Shown: positions 31,920 through 42,210, counted from the first letter of the stretch. The stretch: 64,000 nucleotides of DNA from Bettongia penicillata ogilbyi (GCA_023548195.1 JAJHZJ010000043.1:1678391-1742390), one strand, 5' to 3'. Made by a program: numbers and translations. Notes: a model not told the origin generated them from the letters alone.

Positions 31920-32105
31920 TGCACACACACAGAGGAGTAAAAAGTATGTATGTACATGTATGCATATAAGTATTTACATATGAATTCATGTATATAAATA
32001 TACATAAATGCATAGCAATATATACATATATGTGTATATATATATGTATGTATGTATATGTAGGAAGGACCTAAGGAAGGAAGGAAGGAAGGAAGAAAGG
32101 GAAGG
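31920..32105 (+). repeat. TATG/TA and GGAA simple repeats
   Basis: Alternating TATATATGTATGTATG to about 32,062 followed by GGAAGGAAGGAA to about 32,100. The Tyr-rich minus frame 31986-32246 is an artefact. Confidence 0.85.
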
Positions 32106-32660
32106 TGGAGTGTTGAAAGAATCTGTTGGGGCCAGGCTGTGAAAGGCTTTAGAAGTTAAACAGATGAGTATGCTTGATCCTAAGGGCAATAGGAAAACTT
32201 TGAAGTTTGTTGAGAAGCCAGTCATATATAAGTAAGACTGGAGCAATGATAACCTTGAGGCAGGGGACCAGATCAGAGAATTGCCATAATTTTGGTGAGA
32301 GGCACTGAGGACTTGGTTGAAGGTTATGGCTGTATGAATGGAGAGATGTCAGAGATATTGGGGACGCCAAGATGTCCAGCCTTGGATCTGCATGACTGTG
32401 TGTGTGGGAAGAATGAGGAGACCAGGATCATGCCAAGATGACTTACCTGGATTTCTGAGAGGGTTGTAAGATCCTTGCCAGAAATGGGGGGAGGTTTGGG
32501 ACTCAGATAATGAGCTTCATTTGGGGCCATCAAGTAGAAGAAGTCATCAGGACATCTAGTTTAAAGTGTCTAGTAGGCAATTGGGGATATGGGATGGAGG
32601 GTCAGGGTGAGGTTGGGGCTAGAGCTAGAGGTGTTGGAGCCATTTGCAGAGAGAGGAGAG
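32106..32660 (-). repeat. L2 LINE, central part
   Basis: CCAGGCTGTGAAAGGCTTTA, CCTAAGGGCAATAGGAAAAC, GGACCAGATCAGAGAATTG, ACTTACCTGGATTTCTGAGA, ATAATGAGCTTCATTTGGGG and TGTCTAGTAGGCAATTGGGG are in L2 complement order. No frame survives. Confidence 0.7.
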
Positions 32661-33330
32661 CCTGGAGACATCCATGGCTGGCTGGCTCACTATCTTCTGA
32701 GGCAGCCCCATTCCCCTTTTGGACCATTCTAATAGATGTATATGTTATGTTAGCTGCCAGTCTAGAAGAGGGGGGCAGCCACTTGTCCACGCAGCCCGCT
32801 GTACTTGCCCAGGAACTCTCCAGGATGGCAAAGAACAAGGGACAAGTTGGTTTACCCAGGAGAGTTCATGCTATGATATTGTTGCAGAAATCAGAGGGCA
32901 ACAACAGAGGGCTTGGAAACTTGAGGAGAATGTGTGCATAATGAAGGCTGGATAAATCCGCATGAAGGACAGAAGGAAGGACATGCCTGCATCCCCTCCT
33001 CATAGATTAAAAAGCATAAAACAGTGCCACCAGATTTCCCTGACAGGAGATACCATCTCCGAAGGAAAAATGATTTGAAAGGATTGAGAGAGGCCAGCCA
33101 GCGATTAGCAGTCCAGAAATACCAATCCTGGCGTGAAAGACAAGCCCAGAAAGCACAGGACTGAACATTTCCCTTTGAAAGCCCTGGCAGTAGGTCATGT
33201 TAAAACTGTAATTTAAAAGTACCACATTAGTTTCCTAAAATATAATTAGAGGAAAATAGCATGTCCCCTCCTTTTATATGATAAAAATCATCCAGGACAG
33301 TGGGATGCTAAATGTAAAGGAAGGGGTTTA
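32661..33330. other. Unassigned
   Basis: No recognised repeat. The plus frame 32510-32941 (143 codons) begins inside antisense L2 and runs into this region; it has no domain. Confidence 0.5.
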
Positions 33331-34180
33331 TTGTGAGAGAGCAGGGGCTAGGCTGAGGAGCTGCTCTATGAGAAATTAGCTCCAGAAGAGCCATCTTTAA
33401 AAGCCCTTGGATACTGCTCTGGAGAAGGCGGACCCAGCAGCTTCAGGCGCCACGTTTACTCTGAGCTACGGCTCTTTTGGGGTGGCATCCCAGCCATCGC
33501 CAGATTAGCAGGGGCCAAGCAGCTTCTCTCTTCCCCTGAAGGCCAGCCCTGTCCACAGGGGCCATGCAGTGGGGGAAATCATTGGCAAGTGTTCTGAGGA
33601 GGCTACCATTAGTGTGAGCTGCTGCTGGCAGGCCTCATGGTTGTGCTGGACAGAAGTGATAAATCTGCGGTCATGTCGGTGCACAATCTGTGTCTGGAAC
33701 AGCCCATACGTGTGCGTGACCACCATTAGTGCCTGCTCAGAGGTCCGTTTGTTGTTTGCAAGAGGAGGGAGACAGCTTTATTCACCTGCAAGCATGTTGG
33801 CAGAAGACACATTTGACTTCCTTCTTTGGGCAGCTTTGCCCAAAGTCAATTAAGTTTGGACCCAGCGTAGCTTAACTTTCAATTGTCTCTCCTAACGAGG
33901 GAAGCAGCCATGGTCATTCCAGAGTCCCATTAGCAGCCTCCATGCTGTTATCGCTTCCTCTGACATTCTCAGGCACACAGTCAGAGTAGGGCTCTGTGGG
34001 TTAGCTGACTTACTAATTGGGAGCAGATACTGCACCCAGTGTTTTGAACCTGAATTAATTAACCAAAGCAAATTAAATTGTCTTTGAGATGTTCAAGGGT
34101 GTGGGCGACAACGGAAGAAAAAAATAAGTAGAGAGGAGGGGAACAGGCTATTTAGCATCCTGCAATTTCAATGCACTTAG
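33331..34180. other. Repeat-free block, candidate conserved non-coding element
   Basis: About 850 bases with no recognisable repeat, the longest such block with balanced composition in the middle of the window. The end (34,045-34,100) carries GAATTAATTAACCAAAGC and AAATTAAATTGTCTTTGAGA, homeodomain-like and TCF-like words. Open frames of 94 codons (33569-33853, plus) and 73 codons (33505-33726, minus) overlap and have no domain I know. A conserved enhancer or an unannotated exon are both possible; the first is likelier. Confidence 0.35.
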
Positions 34181-34181
34181 C

Positions 34182-34325
34182 CACAGCAAGTATTCATTAA
34201 GTGCCTACTATGTACCAAACAATATCCTAATGCTGGGGATACAAAAGAAGGCACTAATTATGTCTGATCTCAAAGGGCTCACACTCTAATGGAAGAAACA
34301 AAATGCAAAAGACGATGCAACATGC
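34182..34325 (-). repeat. L2 LINE 3' end
   Basis: CAAGTATTCATTAAGTGCCT, GCTGGGGATACAAAAGAAGG, CTCAAAGGGCTCACACTCTA and ATGGAAGAAACAAAATGC are the L2 tail complement. Confidence 0.8.
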
Positions 34326-34469
34326 CATCTCTTTGAAGAAATGAGCATGCCTTTGTTCTAGACCCGACTCTGTTCATTCTGGTCAGGCAGAGCTGGTGTC
34401 CAAGGGATCAAAGCTCAGGGAGCAAGCTCAGTCACCAAAGCTTTTTGGCTCCTCCTCTTCAAGTTCCTA

Positions 34470-35645
34470 GGGATCCCACGCTAGCTCTCCACTGCCCAGG
34501 GCTGGGTCTCACTGCTTCCTGCCTGGATCACTACCCAAGTATTCTCCATGGCTTCCCAATTGCAGTACTTCACAGGTTTCCTCGTTCTGTAGGGCCCTTC
34601 AGGTGAATCTCCTGACAGCACCTCTTTCCCTCCACCATTGCCTTCCATGGTTCCTCACTGCCTATAGCATCAAGGGAAATCTCTTCCATCTTCCTTTGAG
34701 GGTAAACTCCTCCACCCCTCTCTCTGTGTCTCTGTCTCTTTGTCTCTCTGTCCTTTTCTCTCTCCCTCTGTCTCGCTGTCTCTCTCTCCTCTCTGTGTCT
34801 CTCTCTGTCTCTTTGTGTGTCTCTGTCTCTCCTATCTCTGTCTTTCTGTCTCCTCTCTCTGTCTCTTTGTGTGTCTCTGTCTCTGTCTCCTCTCTCTGTC
34901 TCCCTGTCTTTCTCTTTCCCTCCTGTCTCTCTCTTTTTGTCTCTGTCTTTCTCTCTCCCCACTCTGTCTCTCTTTCTCTCCTCTCCGTCTCTCCTTTCTC
35001 TTTCTCTCTGCTGCTCCTCTCTGTCTCACTCTCTCTCTTTGTCTCTCTCTTTCTCTCCTCTGTCTCACTTTCCACTCTGTCTCTCCTATCTCTGTCTTTC
35101 TGTCTCCTCTCTCTGTCTTTCTCTTTCCCTCCTGTCTCTCTCTTTTTGTCTCTGTCTTTCTCTCTCCCCACTCTGTCTCTCTCTCTCTCCTCTCTGTCTC
35201 TCCTTTCTCTTTCTCTCTGTTGCTCCTCTCTGTCTCACTCTCTCTCTTTGTCTCTCTCTTTCTCTCCTCTGTCTCACTTTCCACTCTGTCTCTCTCTCCT
35301 CTCCGTCTCTCCTTTCTCTTTCTCTCTGCTGCTCCTCTCTGTCTCACTCTATCTCTTTGTCTCTCTCTTTCTCTCCTCTGTCTCACTTTCCACTCTGTCT
35401 CTCCTCTCTCTTTCTGCCTCTTTAACCCCAAGTTCTTCAATCTTATGCACATGGTTCCCTATGTTCCCAAGCTCATAGGCTCTGCTCCAGGCAGGCTGGC
35501 ACTTCTGCCACTCCCCAGGATTCCTTCTTCTTGATTTTGTGTCTTGCTCACATTGTCTCACGCACAAGTCATATTCTGCTTTCAAGAATCAGCTCAAATC
35601 CCCTTTCCTTCAGAAAGTCTTCCTTGTCTAAAAGTCTGAATATTT
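34470..35645 (+). repeat. L2 LINE 3' region carrying a TC array
   Basis: Left part (34,490-34,705): TGGATCACTACCCAAGTATT, GGTTCCTCACTGCCTATAGC and ATCAAGGGAAATC. Right part (35,425-35,640): AGCTCATAGGCTCTGCTCCA, AATCAGCTCAAATCCCCTTT and CCTTCAGAAAGTCTTCCT. These are successive L2 segments, so the array grew inside an L2. Confidence 0.7.
34715..35425 (+). repeat. TC-rich array with higher-order structure
   Basis: About 710 bases of TCTCTG, CTCTTT and TCTCC. A block centred on GCTGCTCCTCTCTGTCTCAC recurs at 35,010, 35,219 (one base changed) and 35,329, that is at spacings of 209 and 110 bases. A second block holding CTTTCCCTCCTGTCTCTCTC occurs before the first and between the first and second copies. 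So the array reads B-A-B-A-A. Long Ser/Leu frames (291 and 264 codons) are repeat products. Confidence 0.9.
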
Positions 35646-35649
35646 AGAT

Positions 35650-35875
35650 GATCAGCATGATGGAGGGTGTAGATGGAGCCTTTTTCTTTGAGTACAAAGA
35701 CCTGGGCTCAGGTCTTAGATTTAACATGACCTTACTCTGTGACTCCAGAAAGGTTGTCACATCTTTCTCAGCTTCAGTTTTTTCATCTGTAATATGGGAA
35801 TGCTAACACTTTCACTTCCTACTTCACAAGAGTGCTTTGTGAACCTAACAGTACTATGGAAATAGGAATGGAGAT
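35650..35875 (+). mobile_element. MIR SINE
   Basis: GACCTGGGCTCAGGTCTTAG, CTTACTCTGTGACTCCAGAA, CAGCTTCAGTTTTTTCATCT, GTAATATGGGAATGCTAACA and GAGTGCTTTGTGAACC are in MIR order. Confidence 0.7.
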
Positions 35876-37030
35876 CAGCGTTACTGCTTGGGTCTTGGAT
35901 TATCGATCACCTTGACATTTCATCCATAGTGGTTCTTCTGGGGATGTAGACTAAAATGCCTAAGAGTGTCTCCTCTATAGCCCCAAACTCTTACAGGCCA
36001 GTTCATAAATGCTGTTGATCATGTGTCAAAATGCATGAGAAGTACTCGACAGAAAAGAGAAGATGGGATCATTGTGCCAGGAAGGCACTAACATTTGGCT
36101 CAGTATCTATTCCTAGCTCAAATGGTTTGACTTCCCCTAAAAGGAGTCTTGGCTGTGTTGACATGCTGCATATGTTACTCTGATCCATGTAGCACTTTCC
36201 ACTTGGCTTATTTAGGGGTGAAAATGTTCTTCCAGCCAGTTCCTTTCAGGGTGAATTGGTTCGTCTTGGTAACTCTGTAGTCCATGTGAAAGAAGCCAGA
36301 TTCCCAAAATGACCCATGGTAACAACCACACAAAAACAAACAAAACATGCAGGCACCAAGAGGTGGGGCTGAAAGTGATGAACCAGTGGTCTGAGATCCT
36401 GATGTAGAAACTCTCTGACTGGGAACAAACACATTGTTTCTCTCAGAGCTGAGCTGAGTTTCCTCCATAAGTCTGTTGAACTTCTTCACATCACTGCTTC
36501 CTGATCGAGTTGTGAAGAAGACTTTCAAACACTTGGGAAATAAAGGTTTGTACCCTGTGATGCTCAGTAGTTCCTCTGTATGCTTCTTATCAGCCTCCAC
36601 AATGCATTATGGTCCTATGCTGAGTTCATATGATCTCCATAAGCCGTGTCTATGTTCTCTCTAATGCCAAGACTTCTACCTCACCATGTGGGGTCTTTCC
36701 AGGGAGACTTCCAACGTTGCCAATGAACAGTCTTCATATCATTTCATCAGATTTGTTCAGCAATGCACAGTGGTGACAAAATTCACCCCCCAACACAGCG
36801 CCGGATTATGAATAGTTCAATAACCACATAGACTTCAAACAGCTGATTAATACTAACATTTCAGAATATTTTAAAAGAATGGTGGAAAAGGATATATTAG
36901 GGAGTTTTTCATGAGAAAGACTGACAGTCCCATGAATAGGCAAAGCTAGGTGGGGACAGAAAATGTGAATGATCCAAAGGTGAGATTGACTTCCCGACCC
37001 CCCAACTCTTATTCCATTACTTGGTTGTTA
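35876..37030. other. Unassigned; includes the 130-codon frame described separately
   Basis: No repeat recognised in about 1.15 kb apart from AT-rich patches near 36,830-36,900. Confidence 0.45.
36208..36600 (-). CDS. Unidentified 130-codon open frame, possible pseudogene fragment
   Basis: The frame starts MEADKKHTEELLSITGYKPL and contains the coding-like stretch SDVKKFNRLMEETQLSSE before a Ser/Gly-rich part, a short hydrophobic Cys-rich patch (ACMFCLFLCGC) and an ending GWKNIFTPK. It is the longest frame outside known repeats with varied amino acids. I see no domain, no polyA at its 3' side and no splice context. It could be a processed-pseudogene fragment, an unknown LINE piece or chance. 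Confidence 0.2.
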   Translation of the reverse strand: MEADKKHTEELLSITGYKPLFPKCLKVFFTTRSGSSDVKKFNRLMEETQLSSERNNVFVPSQRVSTSGSQTTGSSLSAPPLGACMFCLFLCGCYHGSFWESGFFHMDYRVTKTNQFTLKGTGWKNIFTPK

Positions 37031-38053
37031 TATAAATAAACATTTTCTTTTTTTTAAATATAAATTTATTTATTTAACTTTATACATTCGTTTTCACAAA
37101 ATTTTAGGTTCCAAATTTTGTCCCCATTTATCCCCTCCCCCCACCCCAATACACCAAGGATTCTAATTTTCCCTATCACCAAACTGCCCTCTCTTCTATC
37201 ATCCCTCCCTTCTCTTGTCCCCATCTTCTCTTTTGTCCTGTAGGGCCAGATGACTTTCTATTCCCCATTAACTGTATTTCTTATCTCCTAGTAGCAACAA
37301 CAATACTAACCAGTTGTTCCTAAAAGTTTGAGTTCCAAATTCTCCCCATCCCTCCCTCCTCATGTGTTCTGTTTGGGAAGGCAGGCAATTCAATATAGGC
37401 CCTATATGTGTCGTTTTGCAAATGACTTCGATAACAGTCGTGTTGTATAAGACTAACTGTATTTCCCTCCATCCTATTCTGCCCCCCCGTTTCTATTCTG
37501 TCTTTTGATCCTGTCCCTCCCCAAGAGTGTTGACTTCAAATTGCTCCCTTCTCCCATTGCCCTCCCTTCCATCATCCCTCCCTCCCTGCTTATCTCCTTC
37601 TCCTCTACTTTCCTGTACTGTAAGATAGGTTTTCATACCAAAATGAGTGTGCATTTTATTCCTTCCTTTAGTCGAATGTGATGAGGGTAAACTTCATGTT
37701 TTTTTCTCATCTCTCCTCTTTTTCCCTCCACTAAAAAGTCTCCTGCTTGCTTCTTGAATGAGATATAATTTACCCCATTCCATTTCACCCTCTCTCCTCC
37801 CAGTACATTTCTCTCTCACTATTTACATTAATTTCTTTTAAGATATGGTCCCATCCTATTCAATTCACTCTGTGCTCTCTGTCTCTGTGTGTGCGTGCAT
37901 GTGTGTACGTGTGTGTGTGATCCCACCAACTACCCAGATACTGAAAAGTTTTAAGAGTTACAAATATTGTCTTTCCATGTAGGAATGTAAACAGTTCACT
38001 TCTGGTAAGTCCCTTATGACTTCTCTTTGCTGTTTACTTTTTCATGCTTCTTC

Positions 38054-38242
38054 TCATTCTTGTGTTTGAAAGTCAAATTTTCTTTTCAGCTCTGGTCTTT
38101 TCATCAAGAATGCTTGAAAGTCCTCTGTTTCATTGAAAGACCATATTTTCCCCTGAAGTATTATACTCAGTTTTGCTGGGTAGGTGATTCTTGGTTTGAG
38201 TCCTAGTTCCTTTGACTTCTGGAATATCCTATTCCATGCTCC
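38054..38242 (-). pseudogene. Stranded C-terminal domain of HAL1 ORF1
   Basis: Sixty-two open codons directly after the premature TGA. They contain LGLKPRITYPAKLS and a FQAFLMKRPELKRK ending, matching the C-terminal domain of L1 ORF1p. No shift is involved; only the stop separates it from the main frame. Confidence 0.85.
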
Positions 38243-39157
38243 TCAATCCGTTAATGTAGAAGCTACTAGATCTTGTGTTATCCTGATTGTATTTCCACAA
38301 TACTGAAATTGTTTCTTTCTAGCTGCTTGCAAGGTTTTCTCCTTGAGCTGGGAGTTCTGGAATTTGGCCACAATGTTCCTAGGAGTTTCTTTTTTTGGAT
38401 CTCTTTCAGGTGGTGATCGATGGATTTCTTCAATACTTATTTTACCCTCTGGTTCTAGAATCTCAGGGCAGTTTTCCTTGATAATTTCATGAAAGATGAT
38501 GTCTAGGCTCTTTTTTTGATCATGGCTTTCAGGTAGTCCCAAAATTTTTAAATTGTCTCTCCTGGATCTATTTTCCAGGTCAGTTGTTTTTCCCATGAGA
38601 TATTTCACATTCTCTTCCATTTTTTCATTCTTTTGGTTTTGTTTTGTGATTTCTTGGTTTCTCAGAAAGTCATTAGACTCCATCTGTTCCATTCTAATCT
38701 TGAGAGAACTATTTTCTTCAGTGAGCTTTTGAACCTCTTTTTCCATTTGGCTAATTCTGCTTTTGAAAGCATTCTTCTCTTCATTGGCTTTTTGAACCTC
38801 TTTTGCCAATTGAGTGAGCCTATTTTTCAAGGTGCTATTTTCTTCAGCATTTTTTGGGGTCTCCTTTAGCAAGATATTGACCCGTTTTTCATGCTTTTCT
38901 TGCATCTCTCTCATTTCTCTTCCCAGTTTTTCCTCCACCTGTCTAACTTGATTTTCAAAATCCTTTTTGAGCTCTTCCATGGACTGAGCCCAGCGGACAT
39001 CCACCTCGGATGTCTGGGATAGAGAGGCCCCGACCTCCACATCCTTCCCTGATGGTAAGCATTGTATTTCCTCATCAGAAATGAAGGGAGGAAGGAACAT
39101 CTCTTCCCCAAGAAAGTAGCTCTCTATGGTCTTATTTTGCTTCCTTTTTCTGGGCAT
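38243..39157 (-). CDS. HAL1 ORF1 (L1 ORF1p-like), stopped after 304 codons
   Basis: Starts MPRKRKQNKTIESYF at an ATG. L1 ORF1p is the RNA-binding chaperone of the L1 particle and forms trimers. Visible order: a basic and acidic N-terminus (1-55), a long coiled coil (about 55-195, heptads of Leu/Met/Val with many Glu and Lys), an RRM (about 199-278, with RRDNLKILGLPE and IHRSPPERDPKKETPRN), then the first part of the C-terminal domain (about 280-304). A TGA at 38,243-38,245 ends it. The same frame then stays open for 62 further codons to a TGA at 38,054-38,056 and includes the ITYPAKL hallmark of the C-terminal domain. So one nonsense change removes most of that domain. Not expected to be functional. 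Confidence 0.88.
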   Translation of the reverse strand: MPRKRKQNKTIESYFLGEEMFLPPFISDEEIQCLPSGKDVEVGASLSQTSEVDVRWAQSMEELKKDFENQVRQVEEKLGREMREMQEKHEKRVNILLKETPKNAEENSTLKNRLTQLAKEVQKANEEKNAFKSRISQMEKEVQKLTEENSSLKIRMEQMESNDFLRNQEITKQNQKNEKMEENVKYLMGKTTDLENRSRRDNLKILGLPESHDQKKSLDIIFHEIIKENCPEILEPEGKISIEEIHRSPPERDPKKETPRNIVAKFQNSQLKEKTLQAARKKQFQYCGNTIRITQDLVASTLTD

Positions 39158-39818
39158 TTTCCCAGCCAGTTACTTGACTTCTGAGATTCCTGTCCACCCC
39201 CGCCTAGATCTGTCCAGCTAGTGCTTGGGGTCTGAGATTCAAATGCTGCTCCCCAGTCTCAGGGCTTTCCACTGTGGGCGAGGCTGCTATTCAATGTGAG
39301 CTTAAGTTCTGGTGCTCGGGTGGGGGCAGAGCCGCCTCCCAGGCTGAGTTCCCTCAGGCACTTTATGCGGAGATCTTCAGTAATGGCCCTGAGCTCCTGT
39401 CTGCTCCAGGAGTTCCAGGCCACCACTGCCTCTGCCTCCCGAGGGGGCCCGAGTCACAGAGACACCCTGCTCCCCTCTCGGCCAGCCCAGAAGTCTCTCT
39501 CACTGACCTGTAGCGTCTGTGGGTGGAGGGACCTTCCCAGCCACCAGAGGTTCCATCCCTGAAGCCTGCTCGGATCTGCTCCTCTGGGGCCATGTGGCCA
39601 GGGCTGGGCAGGGGTGGGCTCTACTGTCCGGAGTGCGACGGACCCCTGGGGATGGCTTTCCAGGGCTCTCTGGAATGGAAATCTCCTCCAGTGTGTTGGT
39701 GCGTGGCTTGCTCTGCTCCAGAATTTGTGGGGAGTTCTTTTTACAGGAAATTTCTGAGCTGTGGATTCAGAGCTAGCATACATGAGTCTTTCTACTCCGC
39801 CATCTTGGCTCCTCCCCC
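39158..39818 (-). promoter_or_regulatory. HAL1 5' leader with YY1-like site at its start
   Basis: 661 bases, GC-richer than the neighbourhood and with several CpG. The word CAAGATGGCGG lies at 39,797-39,807 (minus), within 25 bases of the element's first base. In human L1 a CAAGATGGC YY1 site at the same place directs accurate transcription start. Function here is inferred from position. Antisense and sense frames of 79-124 codons in this leader (39274-39837) have no known homologue. Confidence 0.65.
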
Positions 39819-39829
39819 AAATAAACATT

Positions 39830-41310
39830 CTCTATGAGGCTGGAACATGAGGGCCGTCTGGACCAGAATACTTTACCTTATATTCCACTACTAAAAGGTA
39901 CTTTTTCCTTCTGAAATTGGCCAAAGAACTTAGCTTGGCTCCTCTTTTGCCTTTGTATAGTTTGTCCCAAAAATCTTAGTGTAGTTTTAAGCCATTAATT
40001 CTTAAAACTGACCTAAGATTTTTTTCCAACATCTAATTTCTCTATTGTCTCACTTTCATTGGGGGTGCACAGAACTGCAGATTTAAAAGTAGAAGAGACC
40101 TGGGAAATAACTCACCCAATGTCCTCATTTTGAAGAAAGAGAAACTGAATCTTAGAAAGGATGTGACTTGGAAATAATGAAATACATGAAAAAAAACAGA
40201 AATATGCAATGTAATTTGGTTTCATATTCAGTCTCTCTTGTCTCCAAATCTTCAGGCTAATGGAGGCTCATTCTGTCTTTTAGATTGGAACTCCTGGAGG
40301 TTCTGAGTCTATTTCAGCTTTGTTTATCCTTTACCTTTACTCAGAGCTTAGCCCATTCTTTGCTACTTCAAAAACCTGCTGAAACCTTGCCCCTCTGAGT
40401 GGGAAGTACCATGACCACAATCATCCTTCTCATCATTGAAGGCCAACTATCTGATCATGTACCACTAAGAACTGGGCTGGTTAGTCTGAAATCTGTCCAG
40501 GGATGGCTTTAATGCTTCTGTGGTCTGGCCAGATGGTGACAAAGTCCCCAAGAGTCCAGAGTCAGCTACATGTCATTGGATGCTACCTGGAGGAGAAGAT
40601 CAGTGGTGAACCTGATGTTCTATTGCACTGGATGGGATTCAGAATGACTTTTTAGGGTGGGGAGATGCCAGGGAAGGGAGTGAACCTATGGCCACAGAGA
40701 CAGAATGAATTGTGAGAGCCAGTGCATGTAGCAATAGGCCAGTTCAGTTATGAAAACTGATGTGGAGCTGATGTAGAGATGGAGCCCAGGAGGATGACCC
40801 ACTCCAGGGTCAGGATACCAAGGCCCTTCTGGATGGTGACCAGAGCAAGTCTCCAAACACCGGGGGATCTGAAGATGAGAGACTTGAACTGATGTCATCT
40901 CTTCTGCATAACAAGCTTCATCTCCCACAAGCAGCCTCAGAATAATAATGAAATCTTTGAAAAGTAACTGAACACAGCCTACAATTAATTGTACACAAAC
41001 ACAAAGGCAAAACCCATTAAGAAGCATCCAGAATGAGAAAATGCTAAGGTACTCATTGCTACCAAGATCCCAGGATGTTCTAATGACCAGCCTGTCCCCA
41101 GCTCAGGCAGCTCCCCAGAGGATCCAGACAATGCAACAGGAAGAACCCTTCTCTCTTCACAAATCACAAGCTTTCCCTCCCCATTTCAACTAACCTTATC
41201 CTCCAGGTGCACCCAGTTCGATAGATTGAAACTGGAGGGAGTTGCCCACTGGGCCATTTATTGAGAACAAAAAAAACTTCTGGATTTTTTGTTCACCCCT
41301 CTAAATCCCC
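39830..41310. other. Unassigned
   Basis: No firm family over about 1.5 kb. Bases 40,085-40,185 resemble the 'gagaaactgaatctta' tail complement of MIR or CR1. The 113-codon minus frame 40686-41027 has no domain. Confidence 0.45.
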
Positions 41311-41314
41311 CCCA

Positions 41315-41830
41315 CCATACGCATGCATAAATATGAACACATACATGTACAAACACACATACATATGTGGGCGTGCAATCACATGACACATACATTCCCA
41401 CACAAATACATGCACAAACATATATACATATGTGGACCTGCAATCACATGATACACACAGGTCCACCCAAATACATGCACATTCATGTACAAACACATAT
41501 ACAGTCAAACAAAACCATATGCACAAATACATATGTATGTGCATAATGTGTGTACACACATGCTCAAATGCATGTATGTACAAATGCAATGCACAGGTGC
41601 ACATATATGCAAACACACATACCCACACAAACACACATGCACACAACACACATGTACAAACACACATGCGCATGAATATATATTATACACAAACATACAT
41701 GCACAAATACAACACACACATGTGCACACTTGAAAACATGCACATGCACACACTCACACAAACACAGAATCCTATGAGTACGTGCACACATATATGTGCA
41801 AACATGCATGCTTGCACATTCCCACAAAAT
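41315..41830 (+). repeat. CA-rich degenerate array
   Basis: ACACATACA, CATGCACA and ACAAACACA words for about 500 bases, with a repeated 100-base pattern (TATGTGGGCGTGCAATCACA at 41,362 and a near copy TATGTGGACCTGCAATCACA at 41,429). Cys/Val-rich minus frames and His/Thr plus frames are artefacts. Confidence 0.9.
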
Positions 41831-41839
41831 GTACTGTAG

Positions 41840-42030
41840 AGGCAATCTGAGGTCATGAAAAGACTGCCAAGCTTACAATCAGGAGAACATTGATTTTCTA
41901 AGTCTGTTTCTGACACTTACTAGCTGTATAACCTCGGCCAAGTCATTTGACATTGTTGAGTCAGTTTCCATATCCATAACATACTGCTTCTAACATCTGT
42001 GTCTTCCAGGTGTTGTGAGGCAATGTCTAA
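41840..42030 (+). mobile_element. MIR/CORE SINE
   Basis: GACACTTACTAGCTGTATAA, CAAGTCATTTGACATTGTTG, GTCAGTTTCCATATCCATAA and CAGGTGTTGTGAGGCAATGT in MIR order. Confidence 0.75.
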
Positions 42031-42089
42031 TATATTTTAATTGACCCTTATGACTATCATTATCCCCATTCCCATTACTGTGCCATGCC

Positions 42090-42210
42090 AGATGCACAAA
42101 CACAAACACACACACCACACTCACAAACATGAACACATGTGCTCCCACATTTATAAACATGCACACACATGTGCTCCAAAACACATAGAAACAAACCCAT
42201 CCACACATTC
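42090..42210 (+). repeat. CA-rich repeat
   Basis: CACAAACACACACACCACAC and related words; a smaller version of the array 300 bases upstream. Confidence 0.8.

Larger units (their letters stand above)
37034..39829 (-). mobile_element. Full-length HAL1 (half-L1) retrotransposon with target duplication
   Basis: The element fills 37,045-39,818 (2,774 bases) and is flanked by an 11-base perfect direct repeat AAATAAACATT (37,034-37,044 and 39,819-39,829). Its 5' end on the minus strand starts GGGGGAGGAGCCAAGATGGC, like the start of mammalian L1. Then come a 661-base leader, ORF1, and about 1 kb of downstream sequence ending A-rich. There is no ORF2, which defines HAL1 (an L1 derivative that keeps ORF1 only and needs L1 ORF2 protein in trans). 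It is much better preserved than the copies at 23-25 and 48.6-49.9 kb. Confidence 0.88.

Noticed and set aside
32510..32941. 143-codon plus frame
   Set aside because: It begins in antisense L2 and continues into unassigned sequence with no domain.
33505..33853. Overlapping frames of 73 and 94 codons considered as exons
   Set aside because: Opposite strands, no known domain and no clear splice sites; kept only as part of a possible conserved non-coding block.
34603..35478. 291-codon Ser/Leu-rich plus frame and 264, 206, 202 and 169-codon partners
   Set aside because: All come from the TC array, in several frames and on both strands at once; composition is that of the repeat.
39454..39828. 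Frames on both strands in the HAL1 leader, considered as an ORF0-like product
   Set aside because: ORF0 is known from primate L1; nothing here shows a conserved start or splice donor, and frames on both strands are open because the leader is GC-rich.
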